DNA of 64,000 nt, taken from an uncultured Pseudomonadales bacterium (GTDB lineage: Bacteria > Pseudomonadota > Gammaproteobacteria > Pseudomonadales > Azotimanducaceae). The stretch lies in NCBI GenBank assembly GCA_938036875.1, contig CALHVX010000044.1, positions 212,151-276,150 on the forward strand, in the 5' to 3' direction. Shown here piece after piece: positions 1 to 9,600 of the stretch. The position numbers and the translations under genes are program-made. Every line of letters starts with the position of its first letter. Position 1 is the first letter of the stretch. Below the pieces are notes generated by a model, which searched no databases, was not told where the DNA came from, and worked only from the letters and a program-made list of their open reading frames with translations.

Positions 1-1
1 C

Positions 2-1039
2 GTTGTACCCGCAGCACCTATACCTACCCGAGCGCCGCACAGCGGCGATATTGATGGAATAACCAAGTTGCTTCTCAGCGATGCGAAATGCGCTTTCTTG
101 GTCAACGGCCAAGTGGTCCGCGCGGCTGGCTTAGATATGCTCGGGCGCTTGCAGACGGCCACCGGCGCCGCCCTCTTTGGCGATACCTTCATTAGCCGTA
201 CTGAACGAGGTGCCGGGCGAGTCAACCTACCGCGCTTGCCTTATTTTGCGGAGCAAGCCCAAGAAGCCCTAGCGCCCTTCGAGCATTTAATCCTGGTCGA
301 AACCAAAGCACCGGTAAGCTTCTTTGCCTACCCCGGTGTCCCTAGCGAGATTGCACCCGACAGTTGCACTTGCCATGTCCTATGCCTGCCCCATGAAGAT
401 GGCATTGGCGCGCTGGCTGCGTTGGTTGATGCTGTCGGTGCTGCAAAGGCAGATAACCAGGCGGCGGGCTTAGTTTTGCCCGGCGAACCCACCGGCGAGT
501 TAACACCCGCCTCCATCGCCCAAAGCGTCGCCCACCTCATGCCGGAGAACGCGATTGTAGTCAACGAAGCCGCAACCTCTGGCTTTGCAATCCCGGGGCT
601 CACCTATCAGGCTGCACCACACGATTGGCTTGAACTCACCGGTGGCGCTATTGGTATGGGTATCCCGGCATCCACCGGTGCGGCACTTGCTTGCCCTGAT
701 CGACGGGTGCTTAGCCTACAAGCAGATGGTTCGGGTATGTATACAGTGCAAGGATTGTGGACCCAAGCGCGAGAAAACCTAGACATTACTACGGTGATTT
801 TTGCGAACCGTAAGTACGCTATCTTGCAGGTGGAGTTCATGCGTGTTGGTGCACACAATCCAGGCCGTAAGGCGATGGACATGCTGCAGTTAGACCGCCC
901 GGACTTAGATTGGGTAGCGCTGGCAACCGGTATGGGGGTACCCGCGATACGGGTCACCGATGCGGAGTCGTTTAATCGAGCCTTAGCGCGTAGCTTTGCG
1001 ACGCCAGGACCTTATGTTATTGAGGCTTGCTTAGGTTAG
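2..1039 (+). CDS. ThDP-dependent acetolactate synthase-like large subunit, C-terminal part
   Basis: The reading frame is open from the first bases of the window, so the ORF-track TTG start at 68 is only the first start codon inside a truncated gene. About 345 residues of the middle and C-terminal domains are present. The ThDP/Mg-binding region is seen as ADGSGMYTVQ followed by VIFANRKY, a variant of the GDG(S)-X(~26)-N motif. The catalytic glutamate domain would lie upstream of the window. The family comprises acetolactate synthase and benzoylformate/oxo-acid decarboxylase relatives of about 515-550 residues that act on 2-oxo acids with thiamine diphosphate. The exact substrate cannot be read from this part, and no small regulatory subunit lies beside it. 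A hairpin terminator follows the stop codon. Confidence 0.75.
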   Translation, partial: VVPAAPIPTRAPHSGDIDGITKLLLSDAKCAFLVNGQVVRAAGLDMLGRLQTATGAALFGDTFISRTERGAGRVNLPRLPYFAEQAQEALAPFEHLILVETKAPVSFFAYPGVPSEIAPDSCTCHVLCLPHEDGIGALAALVDAVGAAKADNQAAGLVLPGEPTGELTPASIAQSVAHLMPENAIVVNEAATSGFAIPGLTYQAAPHDWLELTGGAIGMGIPASTGAALACPDRRVLSLQADGSGMYTVQGLWTQARENLDITTVIFANRKYAILQVEFMRVGAHNPGRKAMDMLQLDRPDLDWVALATGMGVPAIRVTDAESFNRALARSFATPGPYVIEACLG

Positions 1040-1069
1040 GTGCTACTAGCCTACCTTGACCGCCGCTGG

Positions 1070-1098
1070 GCCGCCGTTGAAAAACGGCGGCGTGGTTT
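1070..1098 (+). terminator. Rho-independent terminator of the ThDP enzyme gene
   Basis: A perfect 9-bp GC-rich stem (GCCGCCGTT / AACGGCGGC) with a GAAA tetraloop is followed by GTGGTTTT. It lies 30 bases after the stop codon and runs up to the stop codon of the convergent gene, so it probably serves the plus-strand gene. Confidence 0.6.
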
Positions 1099-1727
1099 TA
1101 GTCGTCCTGCAAATCAAAACGAAAACCGATTTCGTACAAAACATCGTCTGAGTCGAAGTTGTCTGCATCCACACCGTTAGCACCCAGGGTAAACGACAGG
1201 TTTGGATACATGCGATAACGAATGGCCGCATTCCATAGCAGGTCACTAGTGTCATCACCGTCGAACAACATACCCAGGCTTACTTCACCGTCAAATCTAT
1301 CAGCCAATTTGGCACGAAAAGCAACCTGCGCATTGGCTGCGTCGTCGCCATAGTCTTCACTAAAGCTGCTGAGCTCTAAGTCGTATTGTAAGCGCGTGTA
1401 ACCGGCGCTAACCAATGCCGAGGTTCGACTGCCTAAATTGAAAACACGCCCTACCGACAAATCGATACGGGTCTGAGATAACTCTAGATCTAGATCGTTA
1501 TCTTTGAGTTGCAGCCGATTGGCTCGGCTCTGGACGACCCAATTTTTTGATATGTTGCCACTCACTTCACCAGCAAACCCTTTTGTTTTGCTATCGCTTG
1601 GTTGTTGATATCGCGCATCTATGTATTGCCAGGAAAAATTTTCTGCAAACGCCTTGGGGGCAAGGTTGGGGGCAATAAGAGTGGCAGCAATAACGCCAAT
1701 TTTTAGCACTGTCCTGTGAGTCACCAT
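1098..1727 (-). CDS. Predicted outer-membrane beta-barrel protein
   Basis: This is a 209-residue protein with a clear Sec signal peptide: MVTHRTVLKIG, a hydrophobic stretch, then a cleavage-like AFA-EN site near residue 28. The mature part alternates polar and hydrophobic residues in short strands (for example RIDLSVGRVF, LVSAGYTRLQYDLEL, LSFTLGANGVD) and ends in FRFDLQDD, which fits a small 8-stranded outer-membrane barrel. I do not recognise a specific family, and OmpW-like or generic barrel porins are the nearest idea. The gene stands 147 bases downstream of a large lipoprotein gene on the same strand, so they may be co-transcribed and both belong to the envelope. No function can be assigned. 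Confidence 0.6.
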   Translation of the reverse strand: MVTHRTVLKIGVIAATLIAPNLAPKAFAENFSWQYIDARYQQPSDSKTKGFAGEVSGNISKNWVVQSRANRLQLKDNDLDLELSQTRIDLSVGRVFNLGSRTSALVSAGYTRLQYDLELSSFSEDYGDDAANAQVAFRAKLADRFDGEVSLGMLFDGDDTSDLLWNAAIRYRMYPNLSFTLGANGVDADNFDSDDVLYEIGFRFDLQDD

Positions 1728-1874
1728 GTCATCTCCGTATGAATGAGGCTGAGCTTGTTAGGCTAATCTGTTTAGTTGTCTTTAGCTTGGCGCCCTAACT
1801 CGGACGCCTTTGTTTGAATATTCGTTTTACAAATCCGGTTGCACAGCAGGCTGAGGCACGCCCAACAGCGCGGG

Positions 1875-3734
1875 TTACCTAGCTGGGTTCACAAAGGCCG
1901 AACTGGTGCAATAATCTGCACTTTCCCAGCTGTTGATCGGCGTTATCGTTGCGTTGCCACCAGCATCGACAATGAGGTCCAACACCGCCCAACAATCTGT
2001 TGCTTGACCCGGTGGCGGTAGGAAGACTTCAACCTGTCCACGCAAATTTAGTTCAACGCGCGCTGGCGAACTTTGAATACTGCCAGTACCCGAAAACCGA
2101 TGGACCGCATAGCGATAGACACCGGCAAACGGGAAGTCTGGAATTGTAGTGACTTCTGGACCAAAGCTATTGGTGTCATCAACGTCTAGATCAATAGTTA
2201 TGTTGTTAACCATAGCTGAGCGATTTGTGTAGTTAACCTGGAAGTCTTGGGTTTCATCAGCGGTAGAAAAACCATACAAACGGGTATCTAGGTCTGAAGG
2301 GTTTTCACCCCAAGTTAGGTTGATCGTTGAGCTGCCAGCGGAAGCTACGAGACACTCGGTCTCAGTACTATCTGCCGCCCCAGTTGTGATTTGGAGAGTA
2401 TTACTTTGCAAACCATCGCCTGCGGTAATCAACAGATCCGAGTTTGGCTTCACGGGTATCGAGAACAAACCGTTGCTATCCGAGATAGCACGAGAAGCAC
2501 CCAGGTAGGTAGCACCTGCAGCATCAACCCTAACGTTCGCAAAAGGTGCTCCGGAGCTGTTTTCAACGCAACCGTTGACCATCACTGGTACATAAGCTTG
2601 GTCAGCATTCCAAGTAGTAAAATGGCTAACGGACCCAGTGTAAACCTCTAGGCCACTAGCTAGCGTGGAGCGAGAGGCACTGCCTTGTTGTGTCCAATAA
2701 CCCGTTATCGGATCGTAGTGGTACAACGGCGAGTTAATGGGAGCCGTTGTGAGGGCAGCGTTTGCAATGGGAATATTGACACTCACCAGCAATCCAGGCG
2801 CAAGATCAAGTACCTCACCAGCATTTCCGGTGAAAGTCACGCTAAGCGCGCCATAGCTTTCAATTGGCGCCGTTACACCGCCAGAATCAATGCTCAGGTA
2901 GTCCCCCGGCATTATTTCAAGGTCTAGGCTTGGATCAACAAACGTTACTTCCGTTGATACCACGCCACTGTAAACATCACCGTTAGCATCTACTAACGCA
3001 TTGGCCGGGATGCTAAACAGTAGATCATTGCCCACGCTGACATCCGTTCCTATTGCGGCATCAAAGCTGGTCCCCAAGACATTGGGTTGCATAAGCATGC
3101 GTGCTAACCGGCCGGCAGGAACCACTGTGTTTTGAACAACCTTCGATTGCTCACCATAACCGTCCGGATCTGCGTTGATCATAATGCGGCCGTCAAAGGT
3201 CGGCACAACAAAGTCCAACACGCCCTCGCTATCTGAAACACCAACCAATGTCTCTTGGACACCTTGGACGTTCCAGGTCGCTGAGACATCAATATTAGGC
3301 AGCGGGTCGCCAGTCACAAAGTTTTCGACATTCACTCGAATGGTGTTCTGAGTGATACAGCTAATCTCAACACCAAAAATGTCATTTGATTGGTTCGAAA
3401 ATTCAGTTGGGGTGTCGATCGTGCAGGTTTGGCTAATCGGTTGGCCGGTAATTTGTAGCTCAAGGCTTGTGTCGGACTCAAACGCCAGTGGTATCTCAAA
3501 GTTGGCCGTTGAAATGATTTGCGAACGATCGGACCAACTTAGCGTTAGGACACCTGTCAGGCCCTGAATGCTACCCGAGATCGACTTGAAATCTGGCGGC
3601 TGGGGCGTAGGCGAGAAGTCTTCAAGGCTATTGGAACCGCCGCCGCTACCACCACAACCGGCGATGACAAGGAGACCTAAGGACAGGAGTAATGACAATA
3701 TTTTTGATGAGTTCAGCACAATTCTGGATTCCAT
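1875..3734 (-). CDS. Large lipoprotein with carboxypeptidase-regulatory-like domains
   Basis: I place the start at the second methionine of the 644-residue ORF, giving a 619-residue protein whose N-terminus MESRIVLNSS leads into a hydrophobic segment and a lipobox (LVIAGC), then a Gly/Ser linker. This is a textbook lipoprotein signal, and the longer start would bury it. Downstream are beta-rich modules. One resembles the carboxypeptidase regulatory fold near residue 140 (NIDVSATWNVQG, VLDFVVPTFDG). A central domain (FSIPANALVDANGDVYSG) is like those in cartilage-intermediate-layer-type or ZU5-type proteins. A second regulatory-like module near residue 390 contains GLFSIPV. The lipid anchor implies a periplasmic or surface location. 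Its role is unknown; adhesion or a matrix role is only a guess. Confidence 0.65.
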   Translation of the reverse strand: MESRIVLNSSKILSLLLSLGLLVIAGCGGSGGGSNSLEDFSPTPQPPDFKSISGSIQGLTGVLTLSWSDRSQIISTANFEIPLAFESDTSLELQITGQPISQTCTIDTPTEFSNQSNDIFGVEISCITQNTIRVNVENFVTGDPLPNIDVSATWNVQGVQETLVGVSDSEGVLDFVVPTFDGRIMINADPDGYGEQSKVVQNTVVPAGRLARMLMQPNVLGTSFDAAIGTDVSVGNDLLFSIPANALVDANGDVYSGVVSTEVTFVDPSLDLEIMPGDYLSIDSGGVTAPIESYGALSVTFTGNAGEVLDLAPGLLVSVNIPIANAALTTAPINSPLYHYDPITGYWTQQGSASRSTLASGLEVYTGSVSHFTTWNADQAYVPVMVNGCVENSSGAPFANVRVDAAGATYLGASRAISDSNGLFSIPVKPNSDLLITAGDGLQSNTLQITTGAADSTETECLVASAGSSTINLTWGENPSDLDTRLYGFSTADETQDFQVNYTNRSAMVNNITIDLDVDDTNSFGPEVTTIPDFPFAGVYRYAVHRFSGTGSIQSSPARVELNLRGQVEVFLPPPGQATDCWAVLDLIVDAGGNATITPINSWESADYCTSSAFVNPAR

Positions 3735-4044
3735 TCCTGATTCAGCTTTAGCGACATTGCCTAGCAGAGGCGCGGTCTTCCGCAGAGAAGCGGCGAATAC
3801 AATATTCATTGTCCAACAACGATCGGCGTTATTTGTTCGAGTGGTTCACAAACTTTGGAAAGCCGATGGCGTCGAATGGCACGAATTTTCGTTCAGCTAG
3901 TTGCCTTAAACAGCACGCAAATACTTGAGACAACAACGGTCTGTACGCAAAAAAGTGCATTATTTGCTGATAGGGCTTGATACTGGATATTCATCCAGCT
4001 AACCTGATCGACCCTGTATAAAAAGACAGTAGTTAGGAGTCGGC
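3735..4044. other. Divergent promoter region between the lipoprotein gene and imuA
   Basis: This 310-base stretch separates two divergent genes. On the plus-strand side a TATAAA element (about 4017-4022) lies inside the LexA box and probably forms the imuA -10 region. On the minus-strand side I see no clear sigma-70 promoter for the lipoprotein gene. Track ORFs here are antisense or low-quality. Confidence 0.5.
4014..4029 (+). promoter_or_regulatory. LexA (SOS) box upstream of imuA
   Basis: CTGTATAAAAAGACAG is an exact match to the gammaproteobacterial LexA consensus CTGT-N8-ACAG. It ends 15 bases before the imuA ATG and overlaps a TATAAA -10 candidate, so LexA bound here would block RNA polymerase. 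This fits the known SOS control of imuAB-dnaE2 cassettes. Confidence 0.88.
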
Positions 4045-5019
4045 ATGTCAGTATCAATGTCTTTGTTTGAAGCGTCACCTGAAGCAGCACCAGCAACGCT
4101 ATCTAACCCTGCGGCTAATCATCTGGACACTAATCTAGACACGAATCTGGGCGCTAACCTGGGCACTAACCTAAAAGAGCAAGCACCCGAGCCCCTAGAA
4201 GCACTACTAAAGCACCCAGATCTCTGGCAAGCAGGGCAACTAGCACCGCTAGAACCTACCCTATCCAGTGGCTTCGCTTCGTTAGATGAAAACCTACCAG
4301 GCAACGGCTGGCCCCAAGCCGGCCTTGCTGAGTTTATGCTCAGCACTCAAGGCTTAGGTGAGTTACAACTATTGATTCCTTTGCTCAAACGACTAAGCGA
4401 AGAAGATCGTTGGATCGCTTGGGTTAACCCACCCTTCTTGCCTTACGCACCTGCATTAGCGGAGCAAGGCATTGATTTAAACAAGATTTTGCTCATTCAT
4501 CCCAAAAATCACAAAGACGCATTGTGGGCCATGGAGTGCGCCAGCAAATCCGGAACTTGCAGCATTGTTTTGGGCTGGCTTGATGAGCAGCAGATAACAA
4601 CAAAAGACACACGCCGCTTGCAATTGGCGGCCAAAACGGGGAATACCTTTAGCTGCTTGTTTAGACCAGAAGAAGCCGCTCAGCAGGCATCCATGGCTGA
4701 GCTACGTATCAGTTTAAAGCCCATCGCAGATAGCGAAAATCGAGTCACGGTAGCCATCGAAAAGCGCCGCCGCGGCTGGCCTGTTAACGATCTACCGGTG
4801 GACTTTAGCCATGCACCTTATGCCGCAACCAAGCAGCAAGAGGTCGTTGATGAGCAGCTAGATCTTTGGCGCGCTATGCGCCAAACGCTACAAAATACCG
4901 CCACCTTGCTTAGCCACAAACCAGATAGTTTTGATACTGACGTATCCGAGCAAGACTTGCCCCATGAAACCCTTTATGAACATGAGCAGGGTCATAAACC
5001 AGCATCTACGTTGCACTGA
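4045..5019 (+). CDS. imuA: ImuA, RecA-like mutasome accessory protein
   Basis: The 324-residue protein is the first gene of an imuA-imuB-dnaE2 cassette and starts at an ATG preceded by AGGAG. Residues from about 75 on resemble the SulA/RecA-like ImuA family (PLEPTLSSGFASLDENLPGNGWPQ, abbreviated here as LDENLPGNGWP). The usual Walker A lysine is absent: the P-loop position reads STQGLGELQLL, as expected for a degenerate RecA paralogue. In the known system ImuA helps ImuB and DnaE2 carry out error-prone translesion synthesis after DNA damage. Near residues 28-43 an Asn-Leu repeat (DTNLDTNLGANL) is encoded by four 12-bp tandem units, apparently an expansion. A LexA box lies just upstream. Confidence 0.9.
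   Translation: MSVSMSLFEASPEAAPATLSNPAANHLDTNLDTNLGANLGTNLKEQAPEPLEALLKHPDLWQAGQLAPLEPTLSSGFASLDENLPGNGWPQAGLAEFMLSTQGLGELQLLIPLLKRLSEEDRWIAWVNPPFLPYAPALAEQGIDLNKILLIHPKNHKDALWAMECASKSGTCSIVLGWLDEQQITTKDTRRLQLAAKTGNTFSCLFRPEEAAQQASMAELRISLKPIADSENRVTVAIEKRRRGWPVNDLPVDFSHAPYAATKQQEVVDEQLDLWRAMRQTLQNTATLLSHKPDSFDTDVSEQDLPHETLYEHEQGHKPASTLH
4126..4173 (+). repeat. 12-bp in-frame tandem repeat in imuA (4 copies)
   Basis: The four consecutive 12-base units are GACACTAATCTA, GACACGAATCTG, GGCGCTAACCTG and GGCACTAACCTA. They encode (D/G)-(T/A)-N-L repeats near the ImuA N-terminus. Length and phase are exact, so the frame is kept. Confidence 0.85.
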
Positions 5020-5028
5020 GCGGTATCA

Positions 5029-6666
5029 ATGCTTTGGTTAGGCCTGCATTTTTTTGAGCTAGAGCTTGAGGTCTTTACACAGGCTTCAAGCAACACTATA
5101 TCCGGTGATGAATCTCCTAATAAAGGCATCAATAACGGCATCAATAAAGGCATCAATAAAAGCACTAATAAAACGCAGGATAAAACTAACAGTAAGCAGA
5201 GCACCGAACACAACCCGGAACAAAAAGCAGAACAAAAAGCAGAACAAAACAGCAAACCTACCGTCATCTTGGCCAACAACAAGGTGGTATGCCGTAACCC
5301 CCAGGCAATACAAGCCGGCATATTGCCAGGGGCAACCTTAGCCACCGCTCACACCATCGCAACGGATTTAGTGCACCACCACCAAGACCCAGTACGCGAT
5401 CACAACGCTCTAACCGCATTAGCAGAGAGCTTGTACCAACTAAGTTCGCACATCAGCATTCAGCCGCCTAACGGACTTATCTTAGAGGTGAGCCGCAGCC
5501 TCAAGTTGTTTCGCAGCAGCCATCGTTTACAAGCCAAAGCGGTTAAGCTTTGCGACAGCCTAGAACATAAAGTCTGCGCTCGGCTAGCCAACACCCCAGC
5601 AGCAGCTATGGCGCTTGCACGGTCAGGTGAAACACAGCTAGAGGAGGTAGCGTTAAATACCTTAGTTCAGCAACAACCCAGCCCTTTAGCCAAAAACCCC
5701 GCAGCTAATCGCAATGCTTTTACTGATACCTTGGTCGAACGCTGTCACAACATGGGCATCTACCAATTGGGCCCCTTGCTAGCCTTACCTACTCAAGAGT
5801 TAGGACGGCGCTTTGGCAAACCTTTGTTGCAACATTTACAGCAACTCACCGGAGAGCGTGCAGATCCGCAACGATTTATTGTGCCAACCCAGGAGTTTTC
5901 ACAAGCCTTGCACCTACTAGATCCAGTTCGTAACAAGGGTGGGCTACGCTTCCCCATGCAGCGCCTAGCAACCCAACTGCAGCATTGGCTTATCGGTCGT
6001 GAGCTGGCAGTGCAACAGATCCGCTGGGCGTTCAACACCCATGACACCAATACAAAACAGCCCATCCTATTAGACATTAAATTTGCCAACCCACAGCGGA
6101 TGAACACTGCGTTGCTTAGCATTACCCAACTCAAACTGGAGCGGCAAGACTTACCAGCCGACATTCTTAGCTTGAGCTTAACCGCGGTACAACTCCTGCC
6201 CTGGCAAGAGCAAAGCAAAGATTTGTTCCAATTGCTCAGCAAGAACAAAAGCTGCAACACGCGAAGCGATCTAGTGGATCAGCTCCGAGCGCGACTGGGT
6301 GACGACGTATGCGAAACCTTAACCGTACAAGATCAGCATCATCCACAATGGACACATCAGGCTCAGCGCGTTGAGCAAGCGGTTGCTAAGCGGCCGACTA
6401 CAAAATCGACAACGTCACCAAAAGCAACCGGTCGTCTGAAAAAGTCACGACCCTTGTGGCTCCTGCCAGAACCGAAACCCTTGACAACAAAAAAAGCACA
6501 ACAACCTGAACTGGTCTTGCTGCAAGGCCCCGAGCGAATTCGCACAGGCTGGTGGGAGGTGGGCATTTTTCGGGACTACTACGTAGCCCGCTTAGCTAAC
6601 GGCGCCCATGGTTGGGTGTTTGTTGATGCGCAGCAACAATGGTATCTGCATGGCTACTTCAGCTAA
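5029..6666 (+). CDS. imuB: ImuB, inactive Y-family polymerase-like mutasome scaffold
   Basis: This 545-residue Y-family polymerase homologue starts 9 bases after imuA. The position of the first catalytic carboxylate in active enzymes (DMDAFF-like) reads LGLHFFELE, so the metal-binding Asp is missing. That is known for ImuB, which acts as the hub joining ImuA, DnaE2 and the beta clamp. Palm/finger remnants follow (ILANNKVVCRNPQA, PNGLILEVSRSLKLF) and the C-terminus ends in the ImuB-type tail (YYVARLANGAHGWVFVD). Between residues about 25 and 75, where polymerases have a short loop, there is a Lys/Asn/Gln/Glu-rich low-complexity insertion made of 12-bp tandem repeats. The last 17 bases overlap dnaE2, suggesting coupled translation. 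Confidence 0.9.
   Translation: MLWLGLHFFELELEVFTQASSNTISGDESPNKGINNGINKGINKSTNKTQDKTNSKQSTEHNPEQKAEQKAEQNSKPTVILANNKVVCRNPQAIQAGILPGATLATAHTIATDLVHHHQDPVRDHNALTALAESLYQLSSHISIQPPNGLILEVSRSLKLFRSSHRLQAKAVKLCDSLEHKVCARLANTPAAAMALARSGETQLEEVALNTLVQQQPSPLAKNPAANRNAFTDTLVERCHNMGIYQLGPLLALPTQELGRRFGKPLLQHLQQLTGERADPQRFIVPTQEFSQALHLLDPVRNKGGLRFPMQRLATQLQHWLIGRELAVQQIRWAFNTHDTNTKQPILLDIKFANPQRMNTALLSITQLKLERQDLPADILSLSLTAVQLLPWQEQSKDLFQLLSKNKSCNTRSDLVDQLRARLGDDVCETLTVQDQHHPQWTHQAQRVEQAVAKRPTTKSTTSPKATGRLKKSRPLWLLPEPKPLTTKKAQQPELVLLQGPERIRTGWWEVGIFRDYYVARLANGAHGWVFVDAQQQWYLHGYFS
5119..5166 (+). repeat. 12-bp in-frame tandem repeat in imuB, first array (4 copies)
   Basis: The units are AATAAAGGCATC, AATAACGGCATC, AATAAAGGCATC and AATAAAAGCACT, encoding Asn-Lys/Asn-Gly-Ile repeats. 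The near identity of units 1 and 3 suggests recent slippage or duplication. Confidence 0.88.
5218..5250 (+). repeat. 12-bp in-frame tandem repeat in imuB, second array (2.75 copies)
   Basis: Two identical units GAACAAAAAGCA are followed by GAACAAAAC, encoding EQKAEQKAEQN. The array lies 52 bases after the first and is also in frame. Confidence 0.88.
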
Positions 6667-9600
6667 CTCTAAATCACCACCGCCCCCTTCTTATAAGGCT
6701 TCTTATGAAAACAAGACCCCTTATAAAAACAAAGCTAAGTTTGCCGAGCTTCATTGCGTCAGCAATTACAGTTTTTTGCGTGGCGCCTCACACCCTGAAG
6801 AGCTAGTACAAAGGGCCGCCGAGCTTGGTTATCAGGCGATTGCAATCACCGACGAATGTACGGTCTCTGGCGTGGTCAAAGCCCACATGGCGGCTAAGGA
6901 ACACAACATTAAGCTAATTGTTGGAGCGGAGTTCCGCCTGCGCGCTAACAACAATCAATCCGCCGACCAAGAGATTGACCAAGCGATTGAACAGCCTATC
7001 GACTCGCTCAACACGGGTATTGAACACGCCGGAAGGTTGGTGTTGCTTGCACCACACCGAGAAGCTTACGGGCAGCTGTCAGCCTTCATCAGCAAATTGC
7101 GGCGACGCTCACCCAAAGGCGAGTATTACCTAGAGCCCAACGATTTACGCTGGGGACTGAACGATTGCTTAGCGCTATGGGTACCCAGTGACAACAACAT
7201 CAGCATCTTGATGAGCTATGGCCGGATGCTACAAAGCCTGCTGCCAAATTTATGGTTGGCGTTAGAGTTGTTTCACGAAGACGTTGACCTAGACAAAACC
7301 GCCAACCTGCTGGCATTAGCCATTCGCCTAAAGCTCCCCATAGTGGCCAGCAACGATGTGCACATGCATCATCCCGGGCGTCAGCCGCTGCAAGATGTAC
7401 TCTCCGCCATTAAGCACCGGGTCCAGGTATCTGAACTAGGTAATCTTGGTTTGCCCAACAGCGAACGGCACCTGCGCAGCATCGAACGCCTGCAATCTTT
7501 GTACCCCATTGAGATGTTAGAAGAAGCTGCTGCAATTGCCGAGCGCTGCCACTTTTCGATGTCACAACTGCGTTATGAGTACCCACAAGAGCTGGTGCCA
7601 CCACACCTAACCCCAATGAGCTACTTGCGCCAACTCACCATGGCTGGCGCCAAGATACGTTGGCCCCATGGCATTCCTGCCGACACGCTTGAGCTGATCG
7701 AAAAAGAGCTAGGCTTAATCGCCCAGCTTGACTACGAGTATTTCTTTTTAACCGTGCAAGACATTGTGCAATTTGCCCGAGATCAAGGCATCTTGTGCCA
7801 AGGACGCGGCTCAGCGGCAAACTCCGCCGTTTGCTATTGCCTACATATCACCGAAGTTGACCCCTCACGCATGCATCTACTGTTCGAACGCTTTGTCTCC
7901 AAAGAGCGAGACGAGCCACCCGACATCGATGTGGATTTTGAGCACGAACGACGTGAGGAGGTTATTCAATATCTATATAAACGCTACGGCCGTGACCGAG
8001 CAGCATTAGCAGCAACCTTAATCACCTATCGACCCAAAAGCGCCGTACGCGATGTCGGCAAAGCGTTGGGCATGGATTTAGACCTGGTGGACCTACTCGC
8101 TAAATCGCTGGCTTGGTGGGATGACAAAGCGGCGCTAGGTGAACGGTTAGCTAGCGCCGGGCTAGACCCGCAAAGTCAGCTAGCACAACAGTTTGTTTAC
8201 TTGATCAACGCCATCCTGGGTTTCCCACGACACTTATCTCAACATGTTGGCGGCTTTGTGATCTCACGCGGGCCATTAACCCAGTTGGTGCCCGTTGAAA
8301 ATGCTTCAATGCCCGATCGCACGGTTATCCAATGGGACAAAAACGATCTTGAGGCCTTAGGCCTACTGAAAGTGGATGTTCTAGGTTTGGGTATGCTCAC
8401 CGCTATCCGCAAAGCCTTCGATCACATCAACGCCCTTCCCACCTACGCAAAACGTTACTCACAGCCGCTCAGCATTGACCAGATACCAGCCGAAGACCCC
8501 AATACCTACGCCATGCTGCAAACGGGTGACAGCATTGGCGTGTTTCAAGTGGAGTCTCGCGCCCAAATGGCCATGCTACCAAGGCTTAAGCCCCAACATT
8601 TTTATGACCTTGTTGTTGAGGTGGCCATTGTCCGCCCAGGACCTATCCAGGGCGACATGGTGCATCCCTATTTACGCCGACGCCAAGGTTTGGAGCCCGT
8701 CACCTATCCCAGCGAGGCAGTGCGTCAGGTGCTCGAACGCACTCTGGGTATTCCTATCTTTCAAGAGCAAGTGATCGAGTTGGCTATGGTTGCCGCCGGT
8801 TTCAGCGCTGGCGAAGCAGATCAATTGCGGCGCGCTATGGCAGCCTGGAAGCGCCGGGGTGGGCTAGAGGTTTTTGAGCAAAAGCTGGTGGACGGCATGT
8901 TGGCACGCGGTCACGACAAAGATTTTGCCCAGCGAGTGTTTCAGCAAATCCAGGGGTTTGGCGAGTACGGTTTTCCCGAGTCTCATGCCGCCAGCTTTGC
9001 ACTGCTGGTGTACATCTCAGCCTGGCTTAAATGCCATGAGCCTGCAGCCTTTTACTGCGGGTTGCTCAACAGCTTGCCAATGGGCTTTTACTCCGCCTCA
9101 CAGCTCATACAAGATGCCAGGCGGCATAATATTGTTGTACTGCCGGCGGATGTTCAACACAGCGGCTGGGACTGCGAGCTCGACTGCACAAACTTAGAGC
9201 AAACAAAGCAAGCTGCCCCCAAACATGTCTCACAAGCTCAACTGCGCTTAGGTTTGCGCTTGGTCAAAGGTCTAGCCCAAAACACCGCCGATAGCATCGC
9301 CGAGCAAGCGCCCTTTCACGACATTGCAGACCTCAGCTTGCGAGCCGGACTTACGGATCAAAGCTTGCGCTTCTTGGCTAGAGCGGACGCCTTGCTTAGC
9401 TTGTCAGGTCATCGGTATCAAGCACATTGGGATGCCGCCGGAGTACAACGCCCGACGCAGCTGCAAGCCGTTGCCCAAAAGCCAGAGCGTTACCGTACCG
9501 ACGTCACCCTAACCGCGCCTACGGTTGCAGAGGGTGTGATGGCAGATTACCAATATCTAGGGCTGTCGCTGCGCGCTCACCCGCTAGAGCTGTTGCGTAG

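Noticed and set aside
4126-5250. Repeat arrays as a possible CRISPR or phage attachment site
   Set aside because: The units are contiguous 12-mers without spacers, in frame with clear protein-coding genes.
4992-5345. Antisense ORFs (75-117 residues) with Leu/Met/Phe repeats opposite imuB
   Set aside because: They are shadows of the 12-bp repeat arrays in imuB; repeats keep several frames open. No ribosome site or family pattern.
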